The notes under the pieces are model-generated. The model did no database searches and had not been told where the DNA came from. It saw only the letters and a program-made list of their open reading frames with translations. The position numbers were made by a program, and so were the translations under genes. From Streptomyces sp. NBC_00258 (lineage in GTDB: Bacteria; Actinomycetota; Actinomycetes; Streptomycetales; Streptomycetaceae): DNA of 64,000 bases. The stretch covers positions 6,696,001 through 6,760,000 of the forward strand of contig NZ_CP108081.1 of assembly GCF_036182465.1 (NCBI RefSeq). Reading direction: 5' to 3'. Positions 16,406 to 25,107 of the stretch are shown here, in pieces. Each line of letters starts with the position of its first letter. Positions within the stretch are counted from its first letter, which is position 1.

Positions 16406-16724
16406 TCGGTGGGTACTCCTGAGGATTGCACGTGGTTACCTGACTTCGACCCTAGCCGTGATCGGCGGTCAGTAGTCCTTTGGCCCCAGGAGAATCGGAC
16501 AGAGCCGCGGAGCAGGCCCCGCAAGGGGCGCGGGGCTGTGACATTTGCGGCTCCGCCGCGTGGGCGCGACAAGCCCTCACTCATCCGCACCCGATAACGC
16601 GACCGCAAGGACAAGACCCCCGTTCACGGCCCGTACGCGCCCTGGCCAAAGTATGCGTTCAGGGCCGAGTTTCCACACGTGTGGGTGACAGGACGCAGTT
16701 GTTCGGTGACGTACCGTTCGCTGG
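16406..16724. repeat. Intergenic region with a family A repeat module
   Basis: No gene is seen. Positions about 16521-16572 repeat, with few changes, the module at 11764-11809: GGGGCGCGGGGCTGTGACAT, then GCGGCTCCGCCGCGTGGGCG. The rest should hold the promoters of the divergent YbjN and spermidine-synthase-like genes. TACCGT (16712-16717) lies 7 nt before the GTG of the latter. Confidence 0.6.
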
Positions 16725-18365
16725 GTGATCGAGCCGCACGCCCCCGCCCAGCCCGGCACGGCCACGGACCGACCGGGCACGGCCAAGACCCCGCCGCCCA
16801 GGAGCGGCCAGGGCCCGGCGCGCCTGCCGGTCAGCACGGCCACCGGGCGGTTCCTCGTCCTCGCCGGCGTCTTCATCTGCGCGGCCTGCGGACTCGTGTA
16901 CGAACTCGAACTCGTCGCCCTCGCCTCGTACCTGATCGGCGACTCGGTCACCCAGGCCTCCGTCGTGCTGTCCGTGATGGTCTTCGCGATGGGCCTCGGC
17001 TCGCTCGTCGCGAAGCGCCTGCGCTGCCGCGCCGCGGCCGGCTTCGGCGCCATCGAGGCACTGCTCGCACTCGTCGGCGGCTGCAGCGCGATGGCCCTGT
17101 ACGCCGTCTTCGCCTGGACCGGCGACTGGGGCGGCGCCTGGGAGGGCGGCTCCAGTTACGTCCTCGTCGGCTTCTCCCTCACCATCGGACTGCTCATCGG
17201 CGCCGAGGTCCCCCTGCTGATGGAGCTGATCCAGCGCATCCGCAGACAGGACGCGGGCGGCGCGGTCGCGGACCTGTTCGCCGCGGACTACGTGGGCGCG
17301 CTGGTCGGCGGACTCGCCTTCCCCTTCCTGCTGCTGCCCCTGCTCGGCCAGTTGACCGCGACGCTGGTCACCGGAACCGTCAACGCCATCGCGGGCGGCG
17401 CCCTCGTCCTCGGCCTGTTCCGGCAGGACCTGACCAGGCGTGCCCGCTGGCTGCTGGTCGTCGCCAACCTCGTCGTGCTCGCGCTGCTCGCCACGGCCGC
17501 CGTTCTCGTGGACGACTTCGAACGGGCCGCGCGGCACGCGGTGTACGGCAAGGACGTACGCGTGGCGATGCACACCGACGTCCAGGAGGTCGTCCTCACC
17601 GGCGGCACGGACGGCCGCCCCCTCGACCTCTACCTCGACGGACGCCTGCGGGTCAGCGGCAGCGACGAACGCCGCTACCACGAGGCCCTCGTCCACCCGG
17701 CGATGAACGGCCCGCACGCGCGCGTGCTCGTCCTCGGCGGCGGCGACGGGCTCGCCGTGCGCGAGGTGCTGCGGCACGGCGGCGTACGGCGGGTCGACGT
17801 CGTCGAACTCGACACACGGCTCGTGGAGCTGGCGCGCACCGACCGGGCGCTGTCCGAGCTGAACGGGCACGTCTACGGGGATCCGAGGGTGCGGGTGGTC
17901 GCCGCGGACGCGTTCGGCTACCTGCGGCGGGCCCCGCGGGGCGCGTACGACGTCATGGTCTCCGATCTGCCCGATCCCGGGATCACGTCCAGTACGAAGC
18001 TGTACTCGCAGGAGTTCTACGGGCTCGCCCGGGGCGTCCTCGCGGGCGGCGGGCGGCTCGTCGTGCACGCGGGGCCCGTGGTGTCGCGGCCACGGGCCTT
18101 CTGGACGGTCGACGCGACGGTACGGGCGGCCGGCCTGCGGACCGTCCCGTACTCCGTGGCCGGACGCGACTCGGCGGCGGCGAGCCGGTCCCGGGCGCCG
18201 CACGACTGGGGGTTCGTCCTCGCCTCCCGCGCCGGGCCGGGGCTGCGTACGCCGCCGGGCACACCGTACGTACCGTCCCTGCGGGCGGGCGCGCGGGCGG
18301 CCGAACGCACCCGGCTCACCGGCCTCCCGCCGTCCACGCTGGTGCATCCGAGGTACGCGGACTGA
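16725..18365 (+). CDS. Membrane protein fused to a spermidine synthase-like domain
   Basis: A 546-residue fusion. Residues about 40-260 hold seven or so hydrophobic segments (for example FLVLAGVFICAACGLVYELE, VVLSVMVFAMGLGSLVAKRL and VLVGFSLTIGLLIGAEVPLL). The C-terminal half is a class I methyltransferase-type spermidine synthase fold with ARVLVLGGGDGLAVREVLRH as the glycine loop, VDVVELDTRLVELAR and DVMVSDLPDPGITSSTKLYS. Membrane-fused SpeE-like proteins are widespread in bacteria. Whether they make polyamines is not established. The GTG start is preceded at 7 nt by TACCGT, which suggests a leaderless mRNA. No speD-like gene is nearby. Confidence 0.8.
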   Translation: MIEPHAPAQPGTATDRPGTAKTPPPRSGQGPARLPVSTATGRFLVLAGVFICAACGLVYELELVALASYLIGDSVTQASVVLSVMVFAMGLGSLVAKRLRCRAAAGFGAIEALLALVGGCSAMALYAVFAWTGDWGGAWEGGSSYVLVGFSLTIGLLIGAEVPLLMELIQRIRRQDAGGAVADLFAADYVGALVGGLAFPFLLLPLLGQLTATLVTGTVNAIAGGALVLGLFRQDLTRRARWLLVVANLVVLALLATAAVLVDDFERAARHAVYGKDVRVAMHTDVQEVVLTGGTDGRPLDLYLDGRLRVSGSDERRYHEALVHPAMNGPHARVLVLGGGDGLAVREVLRHGGVRRVDVVELDTRLVELARTDRALSELNGHVYGDPRVRVVAADAFGYLRRAPRGAYDVMVSDLPDPGITSSTKLYSQEFYGLARGVLAGGGRLVVHAGPVVSRPRAFWTVDATVRAAGLRTVPYSVAGRDSAAASRSRAPHDWGFVLASRAGPGLRTPPGTPYVPSLRAGARAAERTRLTGLPPSTLVHPRYAD

Positions 18366-18453
18366 CTCCGACCGAGTCCCTCTGCCGACGGATCCGGGGG
18401 AATCCCCTCATACAGAGGTGCGGTACGGGCCGTGCTGGGTAGGCTCGGCCGAC

Positions 18454-19293
18454 ATGGAGCATGAGGTGTTCGTTCCGGTTCCCGTCGAGTCGCTGCGCGA
18501 GGCTCTCGCCGATCCCGCGCGGGTGGCCCGGGCCGTCCCCGGGCTCCAGCAGGACGCGGGGACACCGCCCGTCTCCGGCCGACTGAAGGTACGCGTCGGC
18601 GGGCACGCCATCACGTACCGCGGGGCGCTCACCGTCTCCCCGCAGGACGACGGCACGTACGCCCTTGAGGCCGACGCCACCGAGGCCCGTGGCAGCGGCA
18701 CGGTGAAGCTCGCCCTCACCTTGGCGCTGCGCTCGCGCGAGGACGGCTCGGCCGTCACCTTCACCGGCACGGCGTCGGCCGACGGCCGCGTCACGGAACT
18801 CCCGGCGGACGCGGTGGCCTCGGCGACGACCCGCCTGCTGAGCCGCTTCGCGGAGGGGCTGGCCGCGGCGGCCTCCGGCGGTGAGGCGGGGGCGACGGAA
18901 GTGGCTCCCGCGCCCGAGGCGTCCGCCCCCGCGCCCGAGGCGGCGGCCTCGGAGCCTCCGCCGGCCGAGGAGCCCTCGCCCGCCGAGCAGACCCCTGACG
19001 TCGAGGAGTCGCCCTCTCTCGAACCGTTCGCCGAGGAGGACTTCGAGGGCGGCTTCGAGGACGACGCGGTTCCGGCGTCCGACGCTCCCGCCGAGGCGGC
19101 GCACGCCCGGCGCACGATGATCGGCCGCAGCGCGGAGGAGGTGGACCATGCGCCTCCGCGGGGTCGTTACGCCCCGGTCCCCGCGCCCGAGGCGATGGGC
19201 ACCGGCGCGGCACTCCGCTGGGCGGCCCCCGCGGCCGCCTTCCTCCTGGCCTCGGCAGTAGTACTGGGCAGAGCCCTCCGCAAACGCCGGTAG
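18454..19293 (+). CDS. CoxG/SRPBCC-family protein with C-terminal membrane anchor
   Basis: A 279-residue protein. The N-terminal 140 residues (EHEVFVPVPVESLREALADP...VARAVPGLQQD...VRVGGHAITYRGALTV) match the CoxG branch of the SRPBCC lipid-binding fold. A long acidic Pro/Ala/Glu linker (about 145-245) follows, then a single hydrophobic helix (AAPAAAFLLASAVVLGRALR) at the end with a basic cytosolic tip. CoxG proteins are linked to carbon monoxide dehydrogenase, but no cox genes are present, so it is better read as a tail-anchored SRPBCC protein. TAGGCT (18440-18445) sits 8 nt before the ATG, so the message may be leaderless. Confidence 0.75.
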   Translation: MEHEVFVPVPVESLREALADPARVARAVPGLQQDAGTPPVSGRLKVRVGGHAITYRGALTVSPQDDGTYALEADATEARGSGTVKLALTLALRSREDGSAVTFTGTASADGRVTELPADAVASATTRLLSRFAEGLAAAASGGEAGATEVAPAPEASAPAPEAAASEPPPAEEPSPAEQTPDVEESPSLEPFAEEDFEGGFEDDAVPASDAPAEAAHARRTMIGRSAEEVDHAPPRGRYAPVPAPEAMGTGAALRWAAPAAAFLLASAVVLGRALRKRR

Positions 19294-19312
19294 ACGTCTC
19301 GGGCGCGGGCCC

Positions 19313-19339
19313 GGTGGGAACTGCGCGACCAGCCCCCAC
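19313..19339. repeat. Partial family A repeat
   Basis: GGGAACTGCGCGACCAGCCC, a truncated copy of the dispersed family A element, lies between the CoxG-like gene and the aldose epimerase gene. Confidence 0.6.
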
Positions 19340-19403
19340 CCGCCTGCAGCCGAGCCACGACCCAAGTCCCCCAACCCCGCGGAACGCCACGTAGGGTTCC
19401 TGC

Positions 19404-20204
19404 GTGAGTAACGAAGACATCACGCTGACCGCGGCCGACGCGGAGGTGACCGTCCAGCCCGGCAACGGCGGACGAATCGGCGGACTGAAGGTCGACGGAG
19501 TCGAACTGCTCCGCCAGGGCAAGAAGTTCGGCTGCTTCCCGATGGTCCCCTGGTGCGGCCGCACCAGAGAAGGCCGCTTCCTGAACGGCGCCACCCCCCA
19601 CCAACTCCCTCTCAACTCCCCGCCCCACGCCATCCACGGCACCGCCCGCGACGCCGCCTGGCGCACGGCCCGCAGGAGCGAGAGCGAGGCCGTCATCACG
19701 TACGACCTGGTCGACCCCTGGCCGTACGCCGGCCGTGTCACCCAGGTCGTCGCCCTGACCGAGGACAGCCTGACGCTGACCATGTCGGTGGAGACGTACG
19801 ACGACTCCTTCCCGGCGCAGATCGGCTGGCACCCCTGGTTCAACCGCAACCTGGGCGGTGGCGAGGGCACCGAAGACGTGCGGGTCGACTTCACCGCCGC
19901 CTGGCAGGAGGAGCGCGGCGACGACCACCTGCCCACCGGCCGCCGTATCGACCCGAAGCCCGGCCCCTGGGACGACTGCTTCGGGATGCCGGACGGAGTC
20001 GACGTCACCCTCACCTGGCCCGGACAGCTGGAGCTGAACGTCGCCAGCCGCGAGCACTGGGTCGTCGTGTACGACGAGCAGGAGGCCGCCGTCTGTGTGG
20101 AGCCGCAGACCGGGCCGCCCAACGGGCTCAACACCCTGCCCCGGCTGGTCACCCCCATCGACCCCCTCGAAGCCGCCACCACCTGGACCTGGCGGCGCCT
20201 CTGA
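19404..20204 (+). CDS. Aldose 1-epimerase family protein
   Basis: A 266-residue galactose-mutarotase-like protein. It shows the opening strands AEVTVQPGNGGRIGGLKVDG, then FPMVPWCGRTREGRF, the catalytic histidine region NSPPHAIHGTARDAAW, QIGWHPWFNRNL with the second histidine, and a late EPQTGPPNGLNT loop with an acidic residue. These enzymes interconvert alpha and beta anomers of aldoses. TAGGGT (19392-19397) is 6 nt before the GTG start, a typical leaderless arrangement. It is followed by pyrE after 45 bp, and a small duplication of the stop region (CGGCGGCGCCTCT) separates the two. Confidence 0.85.
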   Translation: MSNEDITLTAADAEVTVQPGNGGRIGGLKVDGVELLRQGKKFGCFPMVPWCGRTREGRFLNGATPHQLPLNSPPHAIHGTARDAAWRTARRSESEAVITYDLVDPWPYAGRVTQVVALTEDSLTLTMSVETYDDSFPAQIGWHPWFNRNLGGGEGTEDVRVDFTAAWQEERGDDHLPTGRRIDPKPGPWDDCFGMPDGVDVTLTWPGQLELNVASREHWVVVYDEQEAAVCVEPQTGPPNGLNTLPRLVTPIDPLEAATTWTWRRL

Positions 20205-20249
20205 CCCGGACAGGGCGACGGACCCGGCGGCGCCTCTAAGCTGACCCGC

Positions 20250-20798
20250 ATGAGTGACGTACGCGGCGAGCTGCTGCAGCAGATCAAGGACAAGGCCGTG
20301 GTGCACGGCAAGGTGACCCTCTCCTCGGGCCTGGAGGCCGACTACTACGTCGACCTGCGGCGGGTCACCCTGGACGGCGAGGCCGCCCCGCTGGTCGGCC
20401 AGGTGCTCCTCGACCTGACGGCGGACCTCGAATTCGACGCGGTCGGCGGCCTCACCATGGGCGCCGACCCGGTGGCCGGCGCCATGCTGCACGCCGCCGC
20501 CGCGCGAGGCCGCCGCCTCGACGCCTTCGTCGTACGCAAGGCGGCCAAGGCGCACGGCATGCAGCGACGCGTGGAGGGCCCGGAGATCGCGGGCCGCCGC
20601 GTACTCGTCGTCGAGGACACCTCCACCACCGGTGGCTCCCCGCTCACCGCGGTCGAGGCCGTGCGCGAGGCAGGTGCCGAGGTCGTCGCCGTCGCGACCA
20701 TCGTCGACCGTGCCACCGGTGCCGCCGAGAAGATCCAGGAAGGCGCGGGCGTCCCGTATCTCTTCGCGTACTCGAAGGACGAACTGGGCCTCGACTGA
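20250..20798 (+). CDS. pyrE: Orotate phosphoribosyltransferase
   Basis: A 182-residue enzyme that joins orotate to PRPP to give OMP in pyrimidine synthesis. Signatures are the N-terminal KVTLSSGLEADYYVDLRRVTL, GLTMGADPVAGAMLHAAA, FVVRKAAKAHG (catalytic loop) and the PRPP-binding motif VLVVEDTSTTGGSPLTAVE. Length and motifs are normal. TAAGCT (20237-20242) lies 7 nt before the ATG, consistent with a leaderless transcript. It is followed by an intergenic region with two DnaA boxes and then the aldolase gene. Confidence 0.93.
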   Translation: MSDVRGELLQQIKDKAVVHGKVTLSSGLEADYYVDLRRVTLDGEAAPLVGQVLLDLTADLEFDAVGGLTMGADPVAGAMLHAAAARGRRLDAFVVRKAAKAHGMQRRVEGPEIAGRRVLVVEDTSTTGGSPLTAVEAVREAGAEVVAVATIVDRATGAAEKIQEGAGVPYLFAYSKDELGLD

Positions 20799-20821
20799 CC
20801 CGCTCCCGTCCGCCGCTCCTG

Positions 20822-20848
20822 TTGTCCACAGTGGATCAGTTGTCCACA
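20822..20848. promoter_or_regulatory. Pair of perfect DnaA boxes
   Basis: TTGTCCACA occurs twice in the same orientation (20822-20830 and 20840-20848), 18 bp start to start. This is the preferred Streptomyces DnaA-binding sequence. The pair lies between pyrE and the aldolase gene, and no replication origin or dnaA/dnaN gene is in the window. A role as a DnaA-responsive promoter element or titration site is inferred. Confidence 0.7.
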
Positions 20849-20973
20849 GGGTCGAACACCGCGGCCGGAGCATCCGGTCAAGTCTGGAAAGATGGGGACG
20901 ACGATGACGTCACTCCCTAGGTCAGGGCCGTAAGCAGCAGAACGCCACCCGCACATACACAAGGAGCGGACAG

Positions 20974-21996
20974 ATGCCGATCGCAACCCCCGAGGTCTAC
21001 AACGAGATGCTCGACCGGGCGAAGGCAGGCAAGTTCGCCTACCCGGCCATCAACGTGACCTCGTCCCAGACCCTGCACGCTGCGCTGCGCGGCTTCGCGG
21101 AGGCCGAGAGCGACGGCATCATCCAGATCTCCACCGGTGGTGCGGAGTTCCTGGGCGGCCAGCACAACAAGGACATGGTGACCGGCTCGGTCGCCCTGGC
21201 CGAGTTCGCGCACATCGTCGCCAAGAAGTACGACATCACGGTCGCCCTGCACACGGACCATTGCCCCAAGGACAAGCTCGACGGGTACGTACGTCCGCTG
21301 ATCGCGGTCTCCGAGGAGCGCGTGGCCCGCGGCGAGAACCCGCTGTTCCAGTCCCACATGTGGGACGGCTCGGCGGAGACGCTGGCCGACAACCTGGCCA
21401 TCGGCCAGGAGCTGCTCGCCCGCGCCGTCGCCGCGAAGATCATCCTTGAGGTCGAGATCACCCCGACCGGCGGCGAGGAGGACGGCGTCTCGCACGAGAT
21501 CAACGACTCCCTCTACACGACGGTCGACGACGCGATCCGCACCGCCGAGGCCCTCGGCCTGGGCGAGAAGGGCCGCTACCTCCTGGCCGCGTCCTTCGGC
21601 AACGTGCACGGCGTCTACAAGCCGGGCAACGTCGTCCTGCGTCCCGAGCTCCTCAAGGAGCTGAACGAGGGCGTCGGCGCGAAGTACGGCAAGCCCTCCC
21701 CGTTCGACTTCGTCTTCCACGGCGGCTCCGGCTCCACGGCCGAGGAGATCGCCACCGCGCTGGAGAACGGCGTCGTGAAGATGAACCTGGACACCGACAC
21801 GCAGTACGCGTTCACGCGCCCCGTCGCGGACCACATGTTCCGCAACTACGACGGCGTCCTGAAGGTCGACGGCGAGGTCGGCAACAAGAAGACGTACGAC
21901 CCCCGCACCTGGGGCAAGCTCGCCGAGGCGTCGATGGCCGCCCGCGTCACCGAGGCCTGCGCCAACCTGCGCTCCACGGGCACGAAGATCAAGTAA
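20974..21996 (+). CDS. fba: Class II fructose-bisphosphate aldolase
   Basis: A 340-residue zinc-dependent aldolase of glycolysis and gluconeogenesis that splits fructose 1,6-bisphosphate. It has the family's motifs: the metal histidine in HTDHCPKDKL, the acidic loop EVEITPTGGEEDGV, the second zinc histidine in FGNVHGVYKPGNV, the third in VFHGGSGSTAEEI, and VKMNLDTDTQYAFTRPV near the C-terminus. This is the long class IIA type. The ATG at 20974 has AAGGAG 8 nt upstream, and the gene ends at a strong hairpin terminator. The paired DnaA boxes lie about 130 bp upstream. Confidence 0.95.
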   Translation: MPIATPEVYNEMLDRAKAGKFAYPAINVTSSQTLHAALRGFAEAESDGIIQISTGGAEFLGGQHNKDMVTGSVALAEFAHIVAKKYDITVALHTDHCPKDKLDGYVRPLIAVSEERVARGENPLFQSHMWDGSAETLADNLAIGQELLARAVAAKIILEVEITPTGGEEDGVSHEINDSLYTTVDDAIRTAEALGLGEKGRYLLAASFGNVHGVYKPGNVVLRPELLKELNEGVGAKYGKPSPFDFVFHGGSGSTAEEIATALENGVVKMNLDTDTQYAFTRPVADHMFRNYDGVLKVDGEVGNKKTYDPRTWGKLAEASMAARVTEACANLRSTGTKIK

Positions 21997-22023
21997 GCGC
22001 CCATGTAGTACCCCAGTGGTGAT

Positions 22024-22062
22024 GGCGGGGCCCGGTTTCCCTTTGAGGGGCCGGGTCCCGCC
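22024..22062. terminator. Rho-independent-type hairpin after the aldolase gene
   Basis: GGCGGGGCCCGG pairs with CCGGGTCCCGCC (one G-T pair) across a 15-base loop, followed by GTTTGTCC. It lies just after the aldolase stop and before the promoter of the exporter gene. Confidence 0.8.
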
Positions 22063-22084
22063 GTTTGTCCGTATGCTCCGGGGT

Positions 22085-23578
22085 ATGGCTGCCCCGCCCA
22101 AGGAGTCCCCGGCCGTCAGAATGTCGTCCCCTGCCGGGAAGTGGATCCTGCTGACCACCGTGCTCGGGTCGAGCATGGCGATGCTGGACTCGACCGTGGT
22201 GAACGTCGCGCTGCCGACGATCGGCCGCGATCTCGACTCGGACCTGGCGGGCCTCCAGTGGACCGTCAACGCGTACATGCTGACCCTCGCGGGCCTGATC
22301 CTGCTGGGCGGAGCGCTCGGTGACCGTTTCGGGCGGCGCAAGGTGTTCGTCGTCGGCGTGGTGTGGTTCGCGGCGGCGTCCCTGCTCTGCGGGCTCGCGC
22401 CCAGCGCGGGCGTCCTCGTCGCGGCCCGCGCGCTGCAGGGCATCGGCGGCGCGCTGCTCACGCCCGGTTCGCTCGCGCTGATCCAGGCGTCGTTCCACCC
22501 GGACGACCGGGCGAGGGCCGTCGGCCTGTGGTCGGGCTTCGGCGGCATCGGCGCGGCCGTCGGCCCGTTCCTGGGCGGCTGGCTGGTGGACGGCCCCGGC
22601 TGGCGCTGGGTGTTCCTCCTCAACGTCCCGCTCGCGCTGCTCTGCGCCCCGATCGCCCTGCGTCACGTACCGGAGTCGAAGGACGACCGGGTCCACGGGC
22701 GCGGCTTCGACGTGCTCGGCGCTGCCCTCGGCGCGCTGGCGCTGGCCCTGGTGACGTACGCCCTCATCGAGGCGTCCGCCGGATCGCTGGCCGTCGTCGC
22801 CGTGACGGCGGCCGCGGGGGTCGCGGCGGGCGTCGCCTTCGTGGCCGTGGAGCGGCGGCGGGCCGACCCGATGATGCCGCTCGACATCTTCGCGTCCCGC
22901 CAGTTCACGGCGGTCAACGTCGTCACCCTGTGCGTGTACGCGGCCTTCAGCGGCTTCTTCTTCCTCTCCGCGGTCCAGCTCCAGGTCGTTGCCGGGTACT
23001 CGGCCCTCGGCGCCGGCACGGCCCTGCTGCCGACGACGGTCCTGATGCTGTTCCTGTCGGCCCGCTCCGGCGAACTCGCCCAGCGCATCGGCCCCCGCAT
23101 CCCGCTCACCGTGGGCCCGCTGCTGTGCGCGACCGGGATGCTGCTGATGCTGCGGGTGGGCACCGACGCCTCGTACGTGGGCGACGTACTGCCCGCCGTG
23201 CTGGTGCTCGGCCTCGGCATGGTGACGCTGGTCGCGCCCCTCACCGCGACCGTGCTCGCCTCCGTGGACGTCGGCCGGGCGGGCCTGGCCAGCGGTATCA
23301 ACAACGCGGCGGCCCGCGCGGCCGGCCTCGTCGCCGTGGCCGCGCTGCCGCTGCTCGCCGGGATGAGCGAGGAGGCGTACCGGTCGGCGGACGCCTTCGA
23401 CGACGCGTTCCGGCGGGCGATGCCCCTGTGCGCGGGCATCCTCGTCGTGGGCGCGGTGATCGCCTTCGCGACCGTACGGAAGCCTCCGCCGGGCTGTCTG
23501 CGCCCGGAATGTCTCACGCACGGCAGCGTGACGGCCCCGCCGCTGGAGCCGAACCAGTCGCGCGGGCGGCTGGAGTAG
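22085..23578 (+). CDS. MFS drug exporter, DHA2 (14-TM) family
   Basis: A 497-residue major-facilitator permease of the EmrB/QacA type, a proton-driven exporter in the plasma membrane. It begins with WILLTTVLGSSMAMLDSTVVNVALPTIG, the usual first helix with an acidic residue. The loop 2-3 motif is GDRFGRRKVF, and motif C is present as AAVGPFLGGWLVDG. About 14 hydrophobic segments are visible. The ATG at 22085 is preceded at 7 nt by TATGCT, so it is probably leaderless. No regulator gene is adjacent, and the substrate cannot be predicted. Confidence 0.85.
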   Translation: MAAPPKESPAVRMSSPAGKWILLTTVLGSSMAMLDSTVVNVALPTIGRDLDSDLAGLQWTVNAYMLTLAGLILLGGALGDRFGRRKVFVVGVVWFAAASLLCGLAPSAGVLVAARALQGIGGALLTPGSLALIQASFHPDDRARAVGLWSGFGGIGAAVGPFLGGWLVDGPGWRWVFLLNVPLALLCAPIALRHVPESKDDRVHGRGFDVLGAALGALALALVTYALIEASAGSLAVVAVTAAAGVAAGVAFVAVERRRADPMMPLDIFASRQFTAVNVVTLCVYAAFSGFFFLSAVQLQVVAGYSALGAGTALLPTTVLMLFLSARSGELAQRIGPRIPLTVGPLLCATGMLLMLRVGTDASYVGDVLPAVLVLGLGMVTLVAPLTATVLASVDVGRAGLASGINNAAARAAGLVAVAALPLLAGMSEEAYRSADAFDDAFRRAMPLCAGILVVGAVIAFATVRKPPPGCLRPECLTHGSVTAPPLEPNQSRGRLE

Positions 23579-23669
23579 CCGACCGCAGTGGCCGGCGTCG
23601 CGTTCGCGGGGCGAGTAAAGCGGGCCCGCAGTGCGCGCGCGGGCCTCGGGGCCAGGCAAACTGGAACCC

Positions 23670-24083
23670 ATGGCCATCAACGAGAACCTCCTCGGGGGAC
23701 CGCCCCCGACCCACCTGCCCGACGACCCGGAGCCGCGAGAGCTTCTGGCGAACGACACGCCGCCCGCCGACGTCGCCGCCAAGTACCCCACCTCCTCGCT
23801 CGCCTGGGCCCAGCTGGCCGACGAGGCGTACGAGCGCGGCAGCGTCGTCGAGTCGTACGCGTACGCCCGCACCGGCTACCACCGCGGTCTGGACTCGCTG
23901 CGGCGCAACGGCTGGAAGGGCCACGGCCCGGTGCCCTGGGAGCACGAGCCGAACCGCGGCTTCCTGCGTGCCCTGCACGGCCTCGCCCGCGCCGCGCAGG
24001 CGATCGGCGAGCAGGAGGAGTACGAGCGCTGCTCGCAGTTCCTGAAGGACTCCTCCCCGGCGGCGGCCCAGACCCTCGGCTGA
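23670..24083 (+). CDS. DUF3151 family protein
   Basis: A 137-residue actinobacterial protein (MAINENLLGGPPPTHLPDDP..., LAWAQLADEAYERGSVVESYAYARTGYHRGLDSLRRNGWKG...GFLRALHGLARAAQAIGEQEEYERC) matching DUF3151. The helical repeats resemble a single tetratricopeptide-like unit. Function is unknown. A CAAACT hexamer lies 7 nt before the ATG, in the place expected for a leaderless promoter. A perfect hairpin terminator follows. Confidence 0.8.
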   Translation: MAINENLLGGPPPTHLPDDPEPRELLANDTPPADVAAKYPTSSLAWAQLADEAYERGSVVESYAYARTGYHRGLDSLRRNGWKGHGPVPWEHEPNRGFLRALHGLARAAQAIGEQEEYERCSQFLKDSSPAAAQTLG

Positions 24084-24126
24084 GCCGGCAGGGCCGGTGA
24101 CCGGCCCCGAACGGTCGCGTTTGTGC

Positions 24127-24155
24127 AGGTCCGCCTGGTGTGACCAGGCGGACCT
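24127..24155. terminator. Perfect 13-bp hairpin terminator
   Basis: AGGTCCGCCTGGT and its exact complement are separated by GTG. It lies after the DUF3151 gene and about 105 bp before the tryptophan dioxygenase gene. It could instead be a leader structure of the latter if transcription starts upstream. Confidence 0.75.
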
Positions 24156-24261
24156 TGCGGTTTCGGGGCACGATTGTGGAGGATGCCCGTGGGGACCGGG
24201 GCCACCGTGTCGAATTCGGCAGGGGCGGACCGCTACCCGGAGTACACAACAGGAGACAGCG

Positions 24262-25107
24262 ATGTCCCACCAGGCTCAGCCCCAAGAGGCTTCGGAGCCC
24301 GAGACCCCGCATCTCGACTTCCAGGGCACGACCCCGTACGAGGACTACGTGCAGGCGGACGTCCTCACCCACCTCCAGCACACCCTCTCCGACGATCCCG
24401 GAGAGATGGTCTTCCTGGTGACCACCCAGGTCATGGAGCTGTGGTTCACCGTCATCGTCCACGAGTGGGAGACCGCGGCGAAGGCGCTGCGCGAGGACCG
24501 GGTGCCGGTCGCGGTGGCGGCCCTGAAGCGGTCCGTACGGGAACTGGAGGCGCTGAACGCCTCCTGGAGGCCCCTCGGCCAGCTCACTCCGGCCCAGTTC
24601 AACTCGTACCGCAGCGCCCTCGGCGAGGGTTCCGGCTTCCAGTCGGCCATGTACCGCCGGATGGAGTTCCTGCTCGGCGAGAAGTCCTCGTCCATGCTCG
24701 TCCCGCACCGGGGCGCGCCCCGCGTGCACGCCGAGCTGGAGAAGGCCCTGCACGAACCGAGCCTGTACGACGAGGTGTTGAGGCTGCTCGCGCGGCGCGG
24801 CCACGCGATTCCGGCGTCGGTCGTCGACCGCGACGTGTCCCTCCGCTACGACCCGTCGCCCGAGGTCGAGACCGTCTGGACCGACCTGTACTCGGGTGAC
24901 GAGGACGCCGAACTCGCCCGGCTGGGCGAGGCGTTGACCGATGTCGCCGAGCTGGTGTGGCGCTGGCGCAACGACCACCTGGTGGCCACTCGGCGGGCCA
25001 TGGGCGCGAAGACGGGCACGGGCGGCTCCGCCGGGGTGGCCTGGCTGGAGAAGCGGGCCCAGAAGAACGTTTTCCCCGAGCTGTGGACGGCGCGGTCCCA
25101 TGTCTGA
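24262..25107 (+). CDS. kynA: Tryptophan 2,3-dioxygenase
   Basis: A 281-residue haem enzyme that opens the indole ring of L-tryptophan to N-formylkynurenine, the first step of the kynurenine route. It has the family signatures: LDFQGTTPYEDYVQADVL at the N-terminus, FLVTTQVMELWFTVIVHEW, SFQSAMYRRMEF-type substrate loop (here SGFQSAMYRRMEFLLG), and WRWRNDHLVATRRAMGAK followed by TGTGGSAGVAWL, where the His is the haem ligand. The ATG at 24262 has AGGAG 7 nt upstream. Its 3' end overlaps the start of the kynureninase gene by 8 nt, so the two are co-translated. Confidence 0.92.
   Translation: MSHQAQPQEASEPETPHLDFQGTTPYEDYVQADVLTHLQHTLSDDPGEMVFLVTTQVMELWFTVIVHEWETAAKALREDRVPVAVAALKRSVRELEALNASWRPLGQLTPAQFNSYRSALGEGSGFQSAMYRRMEFLLGEKSSSMLVPHRGAPRVHAELEKALHEPSLYDEVLRLLARRGHAIPASVVDRDVSLRYDPSPEVETVWTDLYSGDEDAELARLGEALTDVAELVWRWRNDHLVATRRAMGAKTGTGGSAGVAWLEKRAQKNVFPELWTARSHV

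Noticed and set aside
24174..24899. A 241-codon frame overlapping the tryptophan dioxygenase gene
   Set aside because: Composition is Gly/Arg/Pro shadow. The dioxygenase frame has all family motifs and a Shine-Dalgarno site.
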